DNA of 64,000 nucleotides from an uncultured Bacteriovoracaceae bacterium (GTDB lineage: Bacteria > Bdellovibrionota > Bacteriovoracia > Bacteriovoracales > Bacteriovoracaceae), in NCBI GenBank assembly GCA_937931205.1, contig CALHBF010000008.1, forward strand, positions 1 through 64,000. Reading direction: 5' to 3'. This document shows, one piece after another, positions 1-9,468 of the stretch. Both the position numbers and the translations under genes were made by a program. Every line of letters starts with the position of its first letter. Position 1 is the stretch's first letter. The notes beneath the pieces were generated by a model. It did not search any database, had not been told where the DNA came from, and was given only the letters and a program-made list of their open reading frames with translations.

Positions 1-26
1 AGAACTAAACCTGATAGATATTTCAT
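1..26 (-). CDS. 5' end of a truncated CDS (MKYLSGLV...), runs off window
   Basis: Reverse complement shows AAGGAGATTCGT-ATG-AAATATCTATCAGGT with a strong Shine-Dalgarno; only 8 codons are visible. Confidence 0.5.
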
Positions 27-100
27 ACGAATCTCCTTAAATTTATTAAACTTCTAAGCCCATTATAGACGCCGAATGTAAAGCAGGGTATATCCCTTCT

Positions 101-481
101 ATGAAAAAAGTTTGGGACAAACTGGGCATTGCCTTCTCTTCTGTGTGTGTTATCCACTGTGTGATGGTGGCGTTTATCCCTTTAGTTTTCCCTGCCCTAA
201 ACTACTTTGTTCACCTTGATTGGATTCACGTTGCCGTGGCCATCTCTCTATTGATCACTACACCTTTAGCATTTTATCCGGGCTTTAAAAAGCATGGACT
301 CACTTGGATTCTAGGACTTGCCTCAATCGGCATTGCCATCATTCTTTTAGGAATGCTTCTAGAGGAAAGAACGACTGAAGTGATTTCTCATTCAACTTCT
401 ATAGCTGGCAGCCTTCTACTCGTAACAGCTCACTTTAAGAACCTTCAGCACTCTCATAAGCATCGTCATCACTGTTGTTAA
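101..481 (+). CDS. MerC-domain membrane protein with His/Cys-rich C-terminus (HSHKHRHHCC)
   Basis: 126 aa; N-terminal CVIHC motif and several TM segments typical of the MerC family. Confidence 0.75.
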   Translation: MKKVWDKLGIAFSSVCVIHCVMVAFIPLVFPALNYFVHLDWIHVAVAISLLITTPLAFYPGFKKHGLTWILGLASIGIAIILLGMLLEERTTEVISHSTSIAGSLLLVTAHFKNLQHSHKHRHHCC

Positions 482-531
482 AATCATTAAGAAAAGAATT
501 GATAAGAAGCCTTTCTTTGAACAAAGAAGGC

Positions 532-564
532 AAAAAAAAAGCCCTCTTTGCAGAGGGCTTTTTT
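532..564. terminator. Bidirectional intrinsic terminator
   Basis: AAAAAAAAGCCCTCTTTGCAGAGGGCTTTTTT hairpin with A/T tracts. Confidence 0.85.
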
Positions 565-570
565 GTAGAA

Positions 571-816
571 TTACTTCTTAAGACCGTATTTTTTCTTGAA
601 GCGATCAACACGTCCTTCAGTATCCATAATCTTCTGAGTTCCTGTGTAGAACGGGTGAGAACCAGAAGAGATATCTACTTTAAAAAGCGGATATTCTTTA
701 CCGTTGAATGTTGTCTTATCAGATGTCTTGATTGTTGATTTAGTTAAAATTTCGAAATCGCAAGAAACGTCTTTGAAAACTACGTCTCTATACTCTGGGT
801 GAATACCTTTTTTCAT
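571..816 (-). CDS. rpmE2: 50S ribosomal protein L31 type B (zinc-independent form)
   Basis: [19 protein letters not shown]...[28 protein letters not shown]. Confidence 0.95.
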   Translation of the reverse strand: MKKGIHPEYRDVVFKDVSCDFEILTKSTIKTSDKTTFNGKEYPLFKVDISSGSHPFYTGTQKIMDTEGRVDRFKKKYGLKK

Positions 817-891
817 ACATTATCCTTCTAATGATCAAATTTAAAACTAAGGCAATTTACCCGAGAGGTTTGCCTAATGTCAATTCAGTTT

Positions 892-3453
892 TTACTTCTT
901 ATTAGCTGCTAATACTATACTTGCAAGTTCAGCTTCTGTCATCTGCTCAATCACCTTCGGATCTCTTTTATCCTCTGGCAAAGTGATGTTTTTAGTCCCT
1001 ACTTTAATATAAGGGCCATATTTTCCTTCAAGAATTGAAGCTTTTTTCTTTAGTTTAGCTACCATTCCGAATTCACGCAGAGTTTTGATTCCACGACGCG
1101 CCGCACTCTTTTCTTCACTTAGAAGCTCGATGGCCCTTTTCAGATCCACAGTAAAGAGGCTGTCCTCTTTTTTGAGAGATCTAAACACCCCATCACACAT
1201 CACATAAGGTCCAAAACGACCATTATTGGCCAGAATAGGCTTACCAGTCTCGGGATGATTTCCAAGCTCACGTGGAAGGCTTAGGGCCTCAACAGCTTCT
1301 TCTACAGTAACTGTCTTCGGATCTTTTCCTTTCGGAAGTGATGCTCTTTTTGGTTTTGGATTTTCTTCGGTCACTTCTCCTAATTGGAAGTAAGCCCCAT
1401 AGCGACCAACCAGACAATAAATGTTCTGTTTAGTTTTTGGATCTTTCCCAATAGGAACTGGACCATTGGCCTGATTCTCAATTAAGTCTTTGATCTGTGA
1501 AGCACTAAGATCAGCAGGAGCAATATCTTCTGGAATAGAAGCGTGTACTTCTTCCTTGCCGTTCTTTTCAACGACGTAAGGACCAAAACGGCCTACTTTA
1601 ATATCAAGAATCTCGCCGTCTTTTTCAATTTGAATCGTGCGTGACTCTTCAGGTTTAATTTTTTTATCTTGCTCTTCAACTTTTTTCGCAAGCCCTGCTT
1701 TACCTTTGTAGAACTTGGTTAAATACTTCAACCAATCTTCTTCGCCGTAAGCAATTTTATCCAGCGACTCTTCCATTTCACTCGTGAAACTATAATCCAC
1801 GAGGTGATCAAAGTGACGCTCTAAAAGTTGAATCACGGCCATTCCTGTGAAAGTAGGAATAAGAGCTGGGCCTTCCTTGCGAACGTAACCACGATCTAAA
1901 ATTGTTCCAATAATAGAAGCATAAGTTGAAGGACGACCTACGCCCTCTTTTTCTAATGACTGAACAATACTAGCTTCCGTGAAACGAGCAGGAGCTTTTG
2001 TTTCGTGAGCAAGTGGTGAAATAGTTGTTGGATTAATCCCATCGCCCTTTTTTAGATTCGGAAGAATCACTTCCTTGTCTTCCAGTGCTAATTCAGGATC
2101 ATCTGAGCCCTCAACATAAACACGAAGGAATCCAGGGAAAAGGATACGAGTTCCCGAAGCCGTAAATTCAGCATCATCAACTTGAATTTTTACTGTCATT
2201 GATGCCTTCTCAGCTTCTTTCATCTGAGTGGCCATCGTTCTCTTCCAAATAAGCTCATACAAAGCTAATTCACGACCAGAGAGACCAGTTTTATCTGGGT
2301 GAGTAAACTCACTTCCTGCCGGACGAATTGCTTCGTGGGCCTCTTGAGCACCTTTGGTTTTTGCTTTATATTGGCGAACTTCAGGGTGAAGATAATCCTT
2401 CCCGTAAAGGTCAACCACCATGTTTCTAGCAGCATTGATCGCTTCTTGAGAAAGGTTTGGTGAATCCGTTCTCATATAAGTGATAAGACCTTCTTCATAC
2501 AGACGCTGAGCAGTTCTCATGGTGTCTTTTGAAGACATTCCAAGCTTTCTGTTGGACTCCATCTGAAGAGTTGAAGTGATGAAAGGAACAGCTGGTTTAG
2601 AGTTAAAAGTTTTCTCTTCAACGCTTGTTACTTTCCAGGAACCTTTCTCAATTTTTTTCGCTAGTTCCCGAGCTTTTTTCTCATCAAGAAGAACTACTTT
2701 TTTTGGATCTGTTAATTTACCGGTCAGGCCATCAAAGTCCTTACCACCAGCAATACGAACATTACCTAATGCGGATAGTTTTGCTTCAAAATGAGCTTTT
2801 TTATCATTTGATGGAGTAACTTCCGCTTTAATGTCCCAATAATGAGATTTTTTAAAGCGCATTCTTTCACGCTCACGCTCAACAATCATCTTTAGACCAG
2901 TAGATTGAACTCGACCGGCAGAAAGACCGTAAGCAATTTTCTTCCAGATAAGTGGAGAAAGTGTGTAACCGTAAAGACGATCTAGAATTCGGCGAGTTTC
3001 TTGAGCACGAACTAATTTCTCATCAACTTCGCGAGTATCTTTAAGAGCTTTTTGGATGGCAGTTTTGGTGATCTCGTGAAAGACCATTCGTTTAACAGGA
3101 ACTTTTGGTTTTAAAAGTTCTAAAAGATGCCACGAAATCGATTCCCCTTCGCGGTCTTCATCGGTCGCCAGATACACAGCATCAACTGTTTTAAGTTTAG
3201 CTTTTAGATCAGTGATGATCTTCTTTTTATCTTTTGGCACAACGTATAAAGGGTCAAAGTTTTCTTCAACATTAACCCCCAGCTTGGCCCAATCTTCTTT
3301 TTTTAACGCAGCAGGAATGTCTGCGGCCGACTGCGGAAGATCACGGATATGACCCATACTAGCTTCCACAATATAGTTACTTGGGAGAAATTTACGAATG
3401 GTTTTTGCTTTGGTTGGAGACTCAACAATAACCAGATATTTTTTGTCCGCCAT
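892..3453 (-). CDS. topA: DNA topoisomerase I
   Basis: Toprim VIVESPTKAKTI, DEDREGE, active-site region GLITYMRTDS; C-terminal GRFGPYV/GKYGPYI repeats. Confidence 0.97.
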   Translation of the reverse strand: MADKKYLVIVESPTKAKTIRKFLPSNYIVEASMGHIRDLPQSAADIPAALKKEDWAKLGVNVEENFDPLYVVPKDKKKIITDLKAKLKTVDAVYLATDEDREGESISWHLLELLKPKVPVKRMVFHEITKTAIQKALKDTREVDEKLVRAQETRRILDRLYGYTLSPLIWKKIAYGLSAGRVQSTGLKMIVERERERMRFKKSHYWDIKAEVTPSNDKKAHFEAKLSALGNVRIAGGKDFDGLTGKLTDPKKVVLLDEKKARELAKKIEKGSWKVTSVEEKTFNSKPAVPFITSTLQMESNRKLGMSSKDTMRTAQRLYEEGLITYMRTDSPNLSQEAINAARNMVVDLYGKDYLHPEVRQYKAKTKGAQEAHEAIRPAGSEFTHPDKTGLSGRELALYELIWKRTMATQMKEAEKASMTVKIQVDDAEFTASGTRILFPGFLRVYVEGSDDPELALEDKEVILPNLKKGDGINPTTISPLAHETKAPARFTEASIVQSLEKEGVGRPSTYASIIGTILDRGYVRKEGPALIPTFTGMAVIQLLERHFDHLVDYSFTSEMEESLDKIAYGEEDWLKYLTKFYKGKAGLAKKVEEQDKKIKPEESRTIQIEKDGEILDIKVGRFGPYVVEKNGKEEVHASIPEDIAPADLSASQIKDLIENQANGPVPIGKDPKTKQNIYCLVGRYGAYFQLGEVTEENPKPKRASLPKGKDPKTVTVEEAVEALSLPRELGNHPETGKPILANNGRFGPYVMCDGVFRSLKKEDSLFTVDLKRAIELLSEEKSAARRGIKTLREFGMVAKLKKKASILEGKYGPYIKVGTKNITLPEDKRDPKVIEQMTEAELASIVLAANKK

Positions 3454-3553
3454 TTTTTCCTACATATATATAAGAGAGATAATCAATAATAGAGATAAGG
3501 GCCATCTGGAAAAACGTCAAGAATTAAAATTGATTTGCATATCGTCAAAACGA

Positions 3554-3582
3554 AAAGGGCCCGAAACTCGGGCCCTTTTTGT
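3554..3582. terminator. Intrinsic terminator
   Basis: AAAAGGGCCCGAAACTCGGGCCCTTTTT hairpin between glnN and topA. Confidence 0.85.
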
Positions 3583-3584
3583 TA

Positions 3585-5777
3585 TTAGCGGATAAAGAGC
3601 ATGTCGTAGAATTTTGGAACCGGCCATGCCTCATCAGGCACGATTTCTTCAATTTGGTTACAAAGTGAAGCGATCTGAACTGATTGTGGCATCAACTCCT
3701 GAGCAATCACTCGTGCTGTTTTTTCTTCATCACTTCCGTGGTGAAGCTGATCCAACACTTCTGTCATTTTTGTTACCTGCTCAAAAAGAGACTTCGATAA
3801 AGCAGACAGATCAGTCAGTAGTTCTGTTTCTAGAGAATGATCAACGCCTGAAGCTTTAAGGTTAGCAATATTCTTGGCCAGAGCACCCTTATAATCAACG
3901 GCCACTGGAAGAACTTGTTTTAGTACCATCCCACGAAGTGTGCGAAGTTCAATGTCACGACACTTGATATAGCGCTCAAGCATAACGTTGTGACGAGTTT
4001 CAATCTCTCCTTCTTTAAAAATCCCAGTTTGCACAAGGAAGTTTGTTTTAGCAGAGTCTTTGAGAACTGAAATCGCTTCAGGAGTTGTACGGTGGTTTGT
4101 TAAACCGCGCTTCTCTGCTTCTTTTCTCCATTCTTCAGAATAACCATCTCCGTTGAAGATGATGTTCTTAGCGTGGGTGTACCACTTTTTAGAAAGTGCA
4201 GAAAGAGCATCGTTTACTGAACGGCCACTTGCTATTTCACCTTCAAGGAATGCGTTTGTTTCTTCAAAAACATCACAAACAGCGGCATTAAGAATTGAAA
4301 GTGGATAACCAGGAGAAGCTGAAGAACCGCAAGCACGGAACTCAAACTTATTCCCAGTGAAAGCAAATGGAGAAGTTCTGTTTCTATCAGTATTATCTTT
4401 AGCAAGGTTTGCTAATTGTCTTGCACCAAGGTCCAGGAACTTTTTGTCTGAAGCCACATAAGCGCTTCCAGAGATAATCGCTTGAACGATCATGTTAAGA
4501 GTATCACCAAGGAATACAGACATAATGCTTGGTGGAGCCTCGTTAGCACCCAGACGGTGATCGTTTGAGTGAGAAGCAATCCCCATACGCATCATATCTT
4601 GGTGACGGAAAACCGCTTCTGTTACAGTCGCTAGTACTGCTAGGAAACGGAAGTTTTCATGAGGATTCTGTCCAGGCTCAAGAAGGTTCACTCCTGTATC
4701 TGTCGACATTGACCAGTTCAAGTGCTTCCCTGAACCGTTCACTCCTGCAAATGGCTTCTCATGAAGAAGACAAACAAAATCATGCTTCAATGCTACTGTA
4801 CGTAGAATTGTCATAATCATTTGGTTGTTATCTGAGGCAACGTTTGAATCTTTAAAAATAGGAGCTAGCTCAAATTGTCCTGGAGCAACCTCGTTGTGAC
4901 GAGTTTTAGCAGGAATCCCTAGCTTATAAAGTTCAATCTCTACTTCCTGCATATACGCAAGAACACGATCTTCAATCATACCGAAGTAGTGATCTTCCAG
5001 CTGCTGATTTCGAGATGTCAGAGAACCGAATAATGCTCGTCCCGTCATCACGATATCTTGGCGGCCAAAGTAGAAGGCCTTATCAATAAGGAAGTACTCC
5101 TGCTCGATACCGCAAGTAGTGATCACTCTCTTCACATCGTTCATACCGATGATGTTACAGAATTTAGTTACGACTTCATTGATCTTAAGATCAGAACGAA
5201 GAAGCGGAGTTTTAGTATCGAGAGCATCACCGTGATAAGAAACGAATGCAGTAGGGATAACTAGCGTTTTCCCGTTTGGTGATTCTTTAATAAAAATCGG
5301 AGATGTTAAATCCCAAGTTGTATAACCACGTGCCTCGAAAGTGGCACGAGACCCACCGTTAGGAAATGATGAAGCATCCGGCTCACCTTGCATCAGCTGA
5401 GAAGCAGAAAGGCGCTCGATCGGACGATCATTATCAAAATCAAGGAAGGCATCATGCTTTTCAGCTGTCGAACCTGTTAGTGGCTGGAACCAGTGACAGA
5501 AGTGAGTGGCACCTTTAGAGATGGCCCAATCCATTACCGAGTTGGCCACTTTCGTAGCAAGTTCACGAGTAACAGTTGCTGTTCCTTCGATCACTTTTTT
5601 CAGGTTATCTTTATCTTCAAGGGATAGAGTCTTCGACAAATGATAGTTATAAACATTGTCCCCGTAATATTGACTAACTTTAAGAAATTTACCTTGCTCA
5701 TTGGAAGGTATGTTGCACTTGCGTGACTTTCTTCCTAATACGGTTTGACGTGCTTTTAACCTGAGATCACTGGCCAT
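3585..5777 (-). CDS. glnN: Glutamine synthetase type III
   Basis: ~730 aa GSIII-type protein (CGIEQEYFLID, HNEVAPGQFELAP, VNGSGKHLNWS). Start moved from 5795 to ATG 5777, which has a GAGGAG SD. Confidence 0.93.
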   Translation of the reverse strand: MASDLRLKARQTVLGRKSRKCNIPSNEQGKFLKVSQYYGDNVYNYHLSKTLSLEDKDNLKKVIEGTATVTRELATKVANSVMDWAISKGATHFCHWFQPLTGSTAEKHDAFLDFDNDRPIERLSASQLMQGEPDASSFPNGGSRATFEARGYTTWDLTSPIFIKESPNGKTLVIPTAFVSYHGDALDTKTPLLRSDLKINEVVTKFCNIIGMNDVKRVITTCGIEQEYFLIDKAFYFGRQDIVMTGRALFGSLTSRNQQLEDHYFGMIEDRVLAYMQEVEIELYKLGIPAKTRHNEVAPGQFELAPIFKDSNVASDNNQMIMTILRTVALKHDFVCLLHEKPFAGVNGSGKHLNWSMSTDTGVNLLEPGQNPHENFRFLAVLATVTEAVFRHQDMMRMGIASHSNDHRLGANEAPPSIMSVFLGDTLNMIVQAIISGSAYVASDKKFLDLGARQLANLAKDNTDRNRTSPFAFTGNKFEFRACGSSASPGYPLSILNAAVCDVFEETNAFLEGEIASGRSVNDALSALSKKWYTHAKNIIFNGDGYSEEWRKEAEKRGLTNHRTTPEAISVLKDSAKTNFLVQTGIFKEGEIETRHNVMLERYIKCRDIELRTLRGMVLKQVLPVAVDYKGALAKNIANLKASGVDHSLETELLTDLSALSKSLFEQVTKMTEVLDQLHHGSDEEKTARVIAQELMPQSVQIASLCNQIEEIVPDEAWPVPKFYDMLFIR

Positions 5778-5919
5778 AGAAAATTCTCCTCGCAAAAGAA
5801 TGGACTTTTGAATCGGTCATATTTGTCGTAAGTTATTAACTTATCGTCACTTTTAAAGAAAATTATAAACCCTTTTTAAAAAGTGATTTATTTTTTTTAA
5901 TAAATAGCTTTAATCAACT

Positions 5920-6510
5920 ATGCTCCGCCACCGCATTATTCTAAATTCTAGCTTAAGAGAAGCCACTGAAGAGTGGTTGGAAGTATTAAATCAGAGCTAT
6001 CCTGAGGCTTCTCACCCTGATCGTATCCAGGGTTTTTATTCATCCCGGAATGCTTTGCTGGATTCTCTCCAGAAATTCCATCCAAAAGCCTCCACTACTG
6101 ATCTTCTGTTAAATGACTTTCGGGGACTGCAGAATTTTCCAGATATGGTGGTTTCTCTTACCCACTCTGCTTTTGCTGGTGCCGCTGCCGTGGCCGAAAA
6201 AGCGCTATATATTTCGATTGGAATCGACATCGAACCCATCGATCGTTTGGTTAAAGAGAGTATTCTGGCCCGAGTGACCACAGTTGAAGATTTAAAGCTG
6301 CCAAGTATTCAAGTATGGTGTTTGAAAGAGGCCATTTATAAATGCGTTTCAAATTCTCATCTCTATCAGGGAGTTTTGGAATTTCGTGATATGAGGATAC
6401 AAGATAAAAAGTGGACCCACTCTCCCTCAAAACTTTCGGGAGAATGGGAATTGTTTGAAGAAAAAAATCATCAAATAGCGCTGGCTACTTTAAAAAATCA
6501 AAACTCTTAA
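5920..6510 (+). CDS. 4'-phosphopantetheinyl transferase superfamily protein
   Basis: IGIDIEP and WCLKEAIYK motifs. Confidence 0.85.
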   Translation: MLRHRIILNSSLREATEEWLEVLNQSYPEASHPDRIQGFYSSRNALLDSLQKFHPKASTTDLLLNDFRGLQNFPDMVVSLTHSAFAGAAAVAEKALYISIGIDIEPIDRLVKESILARVTTVEDLKLPSIQVWCLKEAIYKCVSNSHLYQGVLEFRDMRIQDKKWTHSPSKLSGEWELFEEKNHQIALATLKNQNS

Positions 6511-8215
6511 CCGCCAGCTCATGATTTACAACAGCGATTTCTTTCACTGTGCGAGGAGCTTTTGCTGGAGTGATTTCCACCCGCTCAAGCTTACCTAAGC
6601 GAGATACAATCAATTCATAACTCTTATCTAAAACAAGGTAGCTTGCAAGTGAGCTTGCCTCATCTTTAAGCAAACGAAGACCATTTAAGAATAAGACTTC
6701 GTCACCGGCATTTAATCCTGAACGATAAGCGGGAGAATCAGTAAGAACACTTTTTACAATTGCTCTATCACCTGCATACTCGAAATCTGCTCCGATCCAA
6801 GGCTGATTTGATTCTTGGTAACGAATTTCACATCCCATTTTTTTAAGATAAGAATCAAAATCAATATCCTCAGTTCCTTCAACCATTGTTGAGAAAGCAT
6901 TCAGAACATCTTGACCTCCAAGAGTCTTCACCATCTGGTAAACATTCTCTTTTGTCACACCTCTTTGCGGATGCTCTTTGAAGTCTGCCCATAGAAGTTT
7001 TAGGAGAGCATCAACTCCACTTCCTTTTTCAAGAAGAAGAGCGTGAAGACACATAAAGACTAATCCACCTTTTAGGTAGTAGCTGACACTTGAGTTTTTA
7101 TAGTTCTCATCAGGGCGATAAAGCTTAATCCAAGCATTGTATGAACTCTGCTCAAGCGAGTGATAGTAGCGGCCAGGAATAGAGAGGTAATTATCGAGAT
7201 TGCCTTTAACTACATCAAGGTACTCCTCAATTGTTGAAAGGCCAGCACGGAAAATAAAGAGATCATCCATGAAGCTTGTCATGCCTTCGGCCAGCCAAAG
7301 AAGACTGGTGTAATTTTCATTCACATAATCAAAAGGTCCAAGCTCAACGGGTCTGATTCTTTTTACGTTCCACAGATGGAAATACTCGTGAGCAACCAGA
7401 GAGAGATAAGTTTGATATTCTTTTTTATTATGAAGTTTTCGCCCATCAAATTGCAAGGCCGTTGAGTTCAAGTGCTCAAGCCCGCCATAAAGTTTTGGCA
7501 CAAAGTGAGTCATGAAAACATACTGATCATAAGGAAGATCTTCATCAAAATGACGAGCAACTGTTTCAACGACAGTCTTGATATCTTTTTTTAGATTCTG
7601 CCCATGAGGATAAAGAACTCCATAATTGATAATATGATGAGGAATTCCTTTATACTCAAAGCCATCCGTTTCGTGACACCCGATCTCAACTGGAGCATCA
7701 ATCAGTGTATCGTAGTCACTTGCTTCATAAAGGAAGACTTCTCTTTTTTGAGAGATATCTTTAAGGCCAGTGGATAATTTTGACCAAGCTGGTGGGAAGC
7801 GGAACTCAATTGTAGGATTTACGAGTTTCTGACCTGTAACTCCCATCAGATAACTTGGCCCATGAAGGAAAGCATGGCCGGCATCAACGTGAGAAGTTCT
7901 TACTGTTAATTCCTTACAGTAAATCTCATAACTGACCTCTACTTCATCACTTGATTTTTTAAGGTCGCTTTTTGTCCAATCAATTAAGTATGAACCTTTT
8001 GATACTTGAGAATGGAACAGAACTTCACCATTACTCTGCGTGGCACGAAACCAGCGAATATGACGGGAGTATTCTCTGAGAAGATATGAGCCGGGAGACC
8101 AAGAAGGTAGGAATACTTCCAACGTCTTCTGAGCAGCATCTTTTTTTAGTTTGAGAGTAACTTTAACTAAGTGATTTTGTGGATTTTCAATCTGAACGAG
8201 ATAGTGAACTTTCAT
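6485..8215 (-). CDS. M61 family metallopeptidase with PDZ domain
   Basis: HEYFHLWNVKRIRP zinc motif, downstream WLAEGMTSFMDD, C-terminal PDZ-like segment. Confidence 0.93.
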   Translation of the reverse strand: MKVHYLVQIENPQNHLVKVTLKLKKDAAQKTLEVFLPSWSPGSYLLREYSRHIRWFRATQSNGEVLFHSQVSKGSYLIDWTKSDLKKSSDEVEVSYEIYCKELTVRTSHVDAGHAFLHGPSYLMGVTGQKLVNPTIEFRFPPAWSKLSTGLKDISQKREVFLYEASDYDTLIDAPVEIGCHETDGFEYKGIPHHIINYGVLYPHGQNLKKDIKTVVETVARHFDEDLPYDQYVFMTHFVPKLYGGLEHLNSTALQFDGRKLHNKKEYQTYLSLVAHEYFHLWNVKRIRPVELGPFDYVNENYTSLLWLAEGMTSFMDDLFIFRAGLSTIEEYLDVVKGNLDNYLSIPGRYYHSLEQSSYNAWIKLYRPDENYKNSSVSYYLKGGLVFMCLHALLLEKGSGVDALLKLLWADFKEHPQRGVTKENVYQMVKTLGGQDVLNAFSTMVEGTEDIDFDSYLKKMGCEIRYQESNQPWIGADFEYAGDRAIVKSVLTDSPAYRSGLNAGDEVLFLNGLRLLKDEASSLASYLVLDKSYELIVSRLGKLERVEITPAKAPRTVKEIAVVNHELAVKSFDFLK

Positions 8216-8278
8216 ATATATCCTTCAATGATAAAGCTTTAGAGACAGGATCAGGGAAAACTGCTAAACTGGCCCTAT

Positions 8279-8659
8279 ATGGAATATACAATTAAACCTA
8301 CCGATATTCAGCTTGAAATTACTGTTGAAGCAAAAAATCAACTCTCTCTGATGATTCAGAATGACTACACCTTGAAAGATCAATTTTTTCGCATCCAAAT
8401 TGGTGGGAAAGAGTGTCATGGATTTACCTATAAACTGGGATTCACCACGACTGATCCTGCGGATTTGCAATTAGATTTTTCTGATTTTACCGTTTTGATT
8501 GACCCTTTTACCGCTTTCTATACTCAGCATGCCAAACTGGATTATCAGTTTAATGATCTGGGTGAAGACGGCTTTATTCTCACGAATTTTCAAGAGAAAG
8601 ATCATAAGGGGAAGTTCTTCAAGGACACTTCAAAACTACCTCCTTGGGCCAATAAATGA
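8279..8659 (+). CDS. HesB/IscA-like A-type Fe-S carrier family protein, degenerate C-terminal Cys motif
   Basis: GGKECHGFTYKLGF and DGFILTN motifs; no C-terminal CxC. Confidence 0.8.
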   Translation: MEYTIKPTDIQLEITVEAKNQLSLMIQNDYTLKDQFFRIQIGGKECHGFTYKLGFTTTDPADLQLDFSDFTVLIDPFTAFYTQHAKLDYQFNDLGEDGFILTNFQEKDHKGKFFKDTSKLPPWANK

Positions 8660-9468
8660 ATTTGAAGGTTGATTTCCGTTATCTTAAGGCCTTCTTGGTT
8701 ACGGCCAAACACCTTAACTTCTCAAAAGCGGCACTGGAATTAGGAATAGCCCAGTCTGCAGTAAGCAGACAAATAAAGCTTTTAGAAGAATCTCTCGGCA
8801 ATCAACTTATTATTCGTTCCTCTAAGAAAGTGCTCCTCACTGACAAAGGAGAACTACTCTTAAAAGAAATCTCTGATTTTGAAGGACAAGTTCAGGATAT
8901 TTTCTATTCTCATCGCAACAAAACTCTGCGTATCGGAATCCTTGAAGGGATTCTAGTGAATTGGTTTACTGACATCATTGAAGAGTATTCACAAATGAGT
9001 CAGCACCAGTTACAGATTGAAATCAACTCCATCGAAAAACTCAAAGAGCGACTTCACGACGGGCACTATGATCTCATCTTCACGATTGAAAACATTCAGT
9101 CTGAATTAGTGAGTTCGTTAAAACTTTTTGAAGAGAAAATGATTCTTATCTCAAAATATGAAATCAATCCTAAGGATACTCAGGATCTGACCTGGATTAC
9201 TTATTCAGAACAAGATCTTCTGGCCCTTTATAAAAAAAGACCTGAGAACATCATCGTTGTTAACTCTATGGCCACGATTATCAATCTGGTTGAGCGAGGT
9301 ATGGGAGTTGCTGTTGTACCTGAGCACACTCTGCGCTCAACGAGTAAAATTAAAAGATATGAGATGAAATCCCCTACTAAACAGTTTATTCATCTCTCTA
9401 CTCTTAACTTTAAGAATATGCCCGGACATATTAAAGAATTGATTGAACTTATTAAAAAGCGCTCGTAG
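8656..9468 (+). CDS. LysR-family transcriptional regulator
   Basis: N-terminal wHTH FLVTAKHLNFSKAALELGIAQSAVSRQIKLLEESLG; 4-nt ATGA overlap with upstream gene. Confidence 0.93.
   Translation: MNLKVDFRYLKAFLVTAKHLNFSKAALELGIAQSAVSRQIKLLEESLGNQLIIRSSKKVLLTDKGELLLKEISDFEGQVQDIFYSHRNKTLRIGILEGILVNWFTDIIEEYSQMSQHQLQIEINSIEKLKERLHDGHYDLIFTIENIQSELVSSLKLFEEKMILISKYEINPKDTQDLTWITYSEQDLLALYKKRPENIIVVNSMATIINLVERGMGVAVVPEHTLRSTSKIKRYEMKSPTKQFIHLSTLNFKNMPGHIKELIELIKKRS

Noticed and set aside
475-738. 87-aa plus-strand ORF overlapping the terminator and rpmE2
   Set aside because: Runs through a terminator hairpin and antisense to rpmE2
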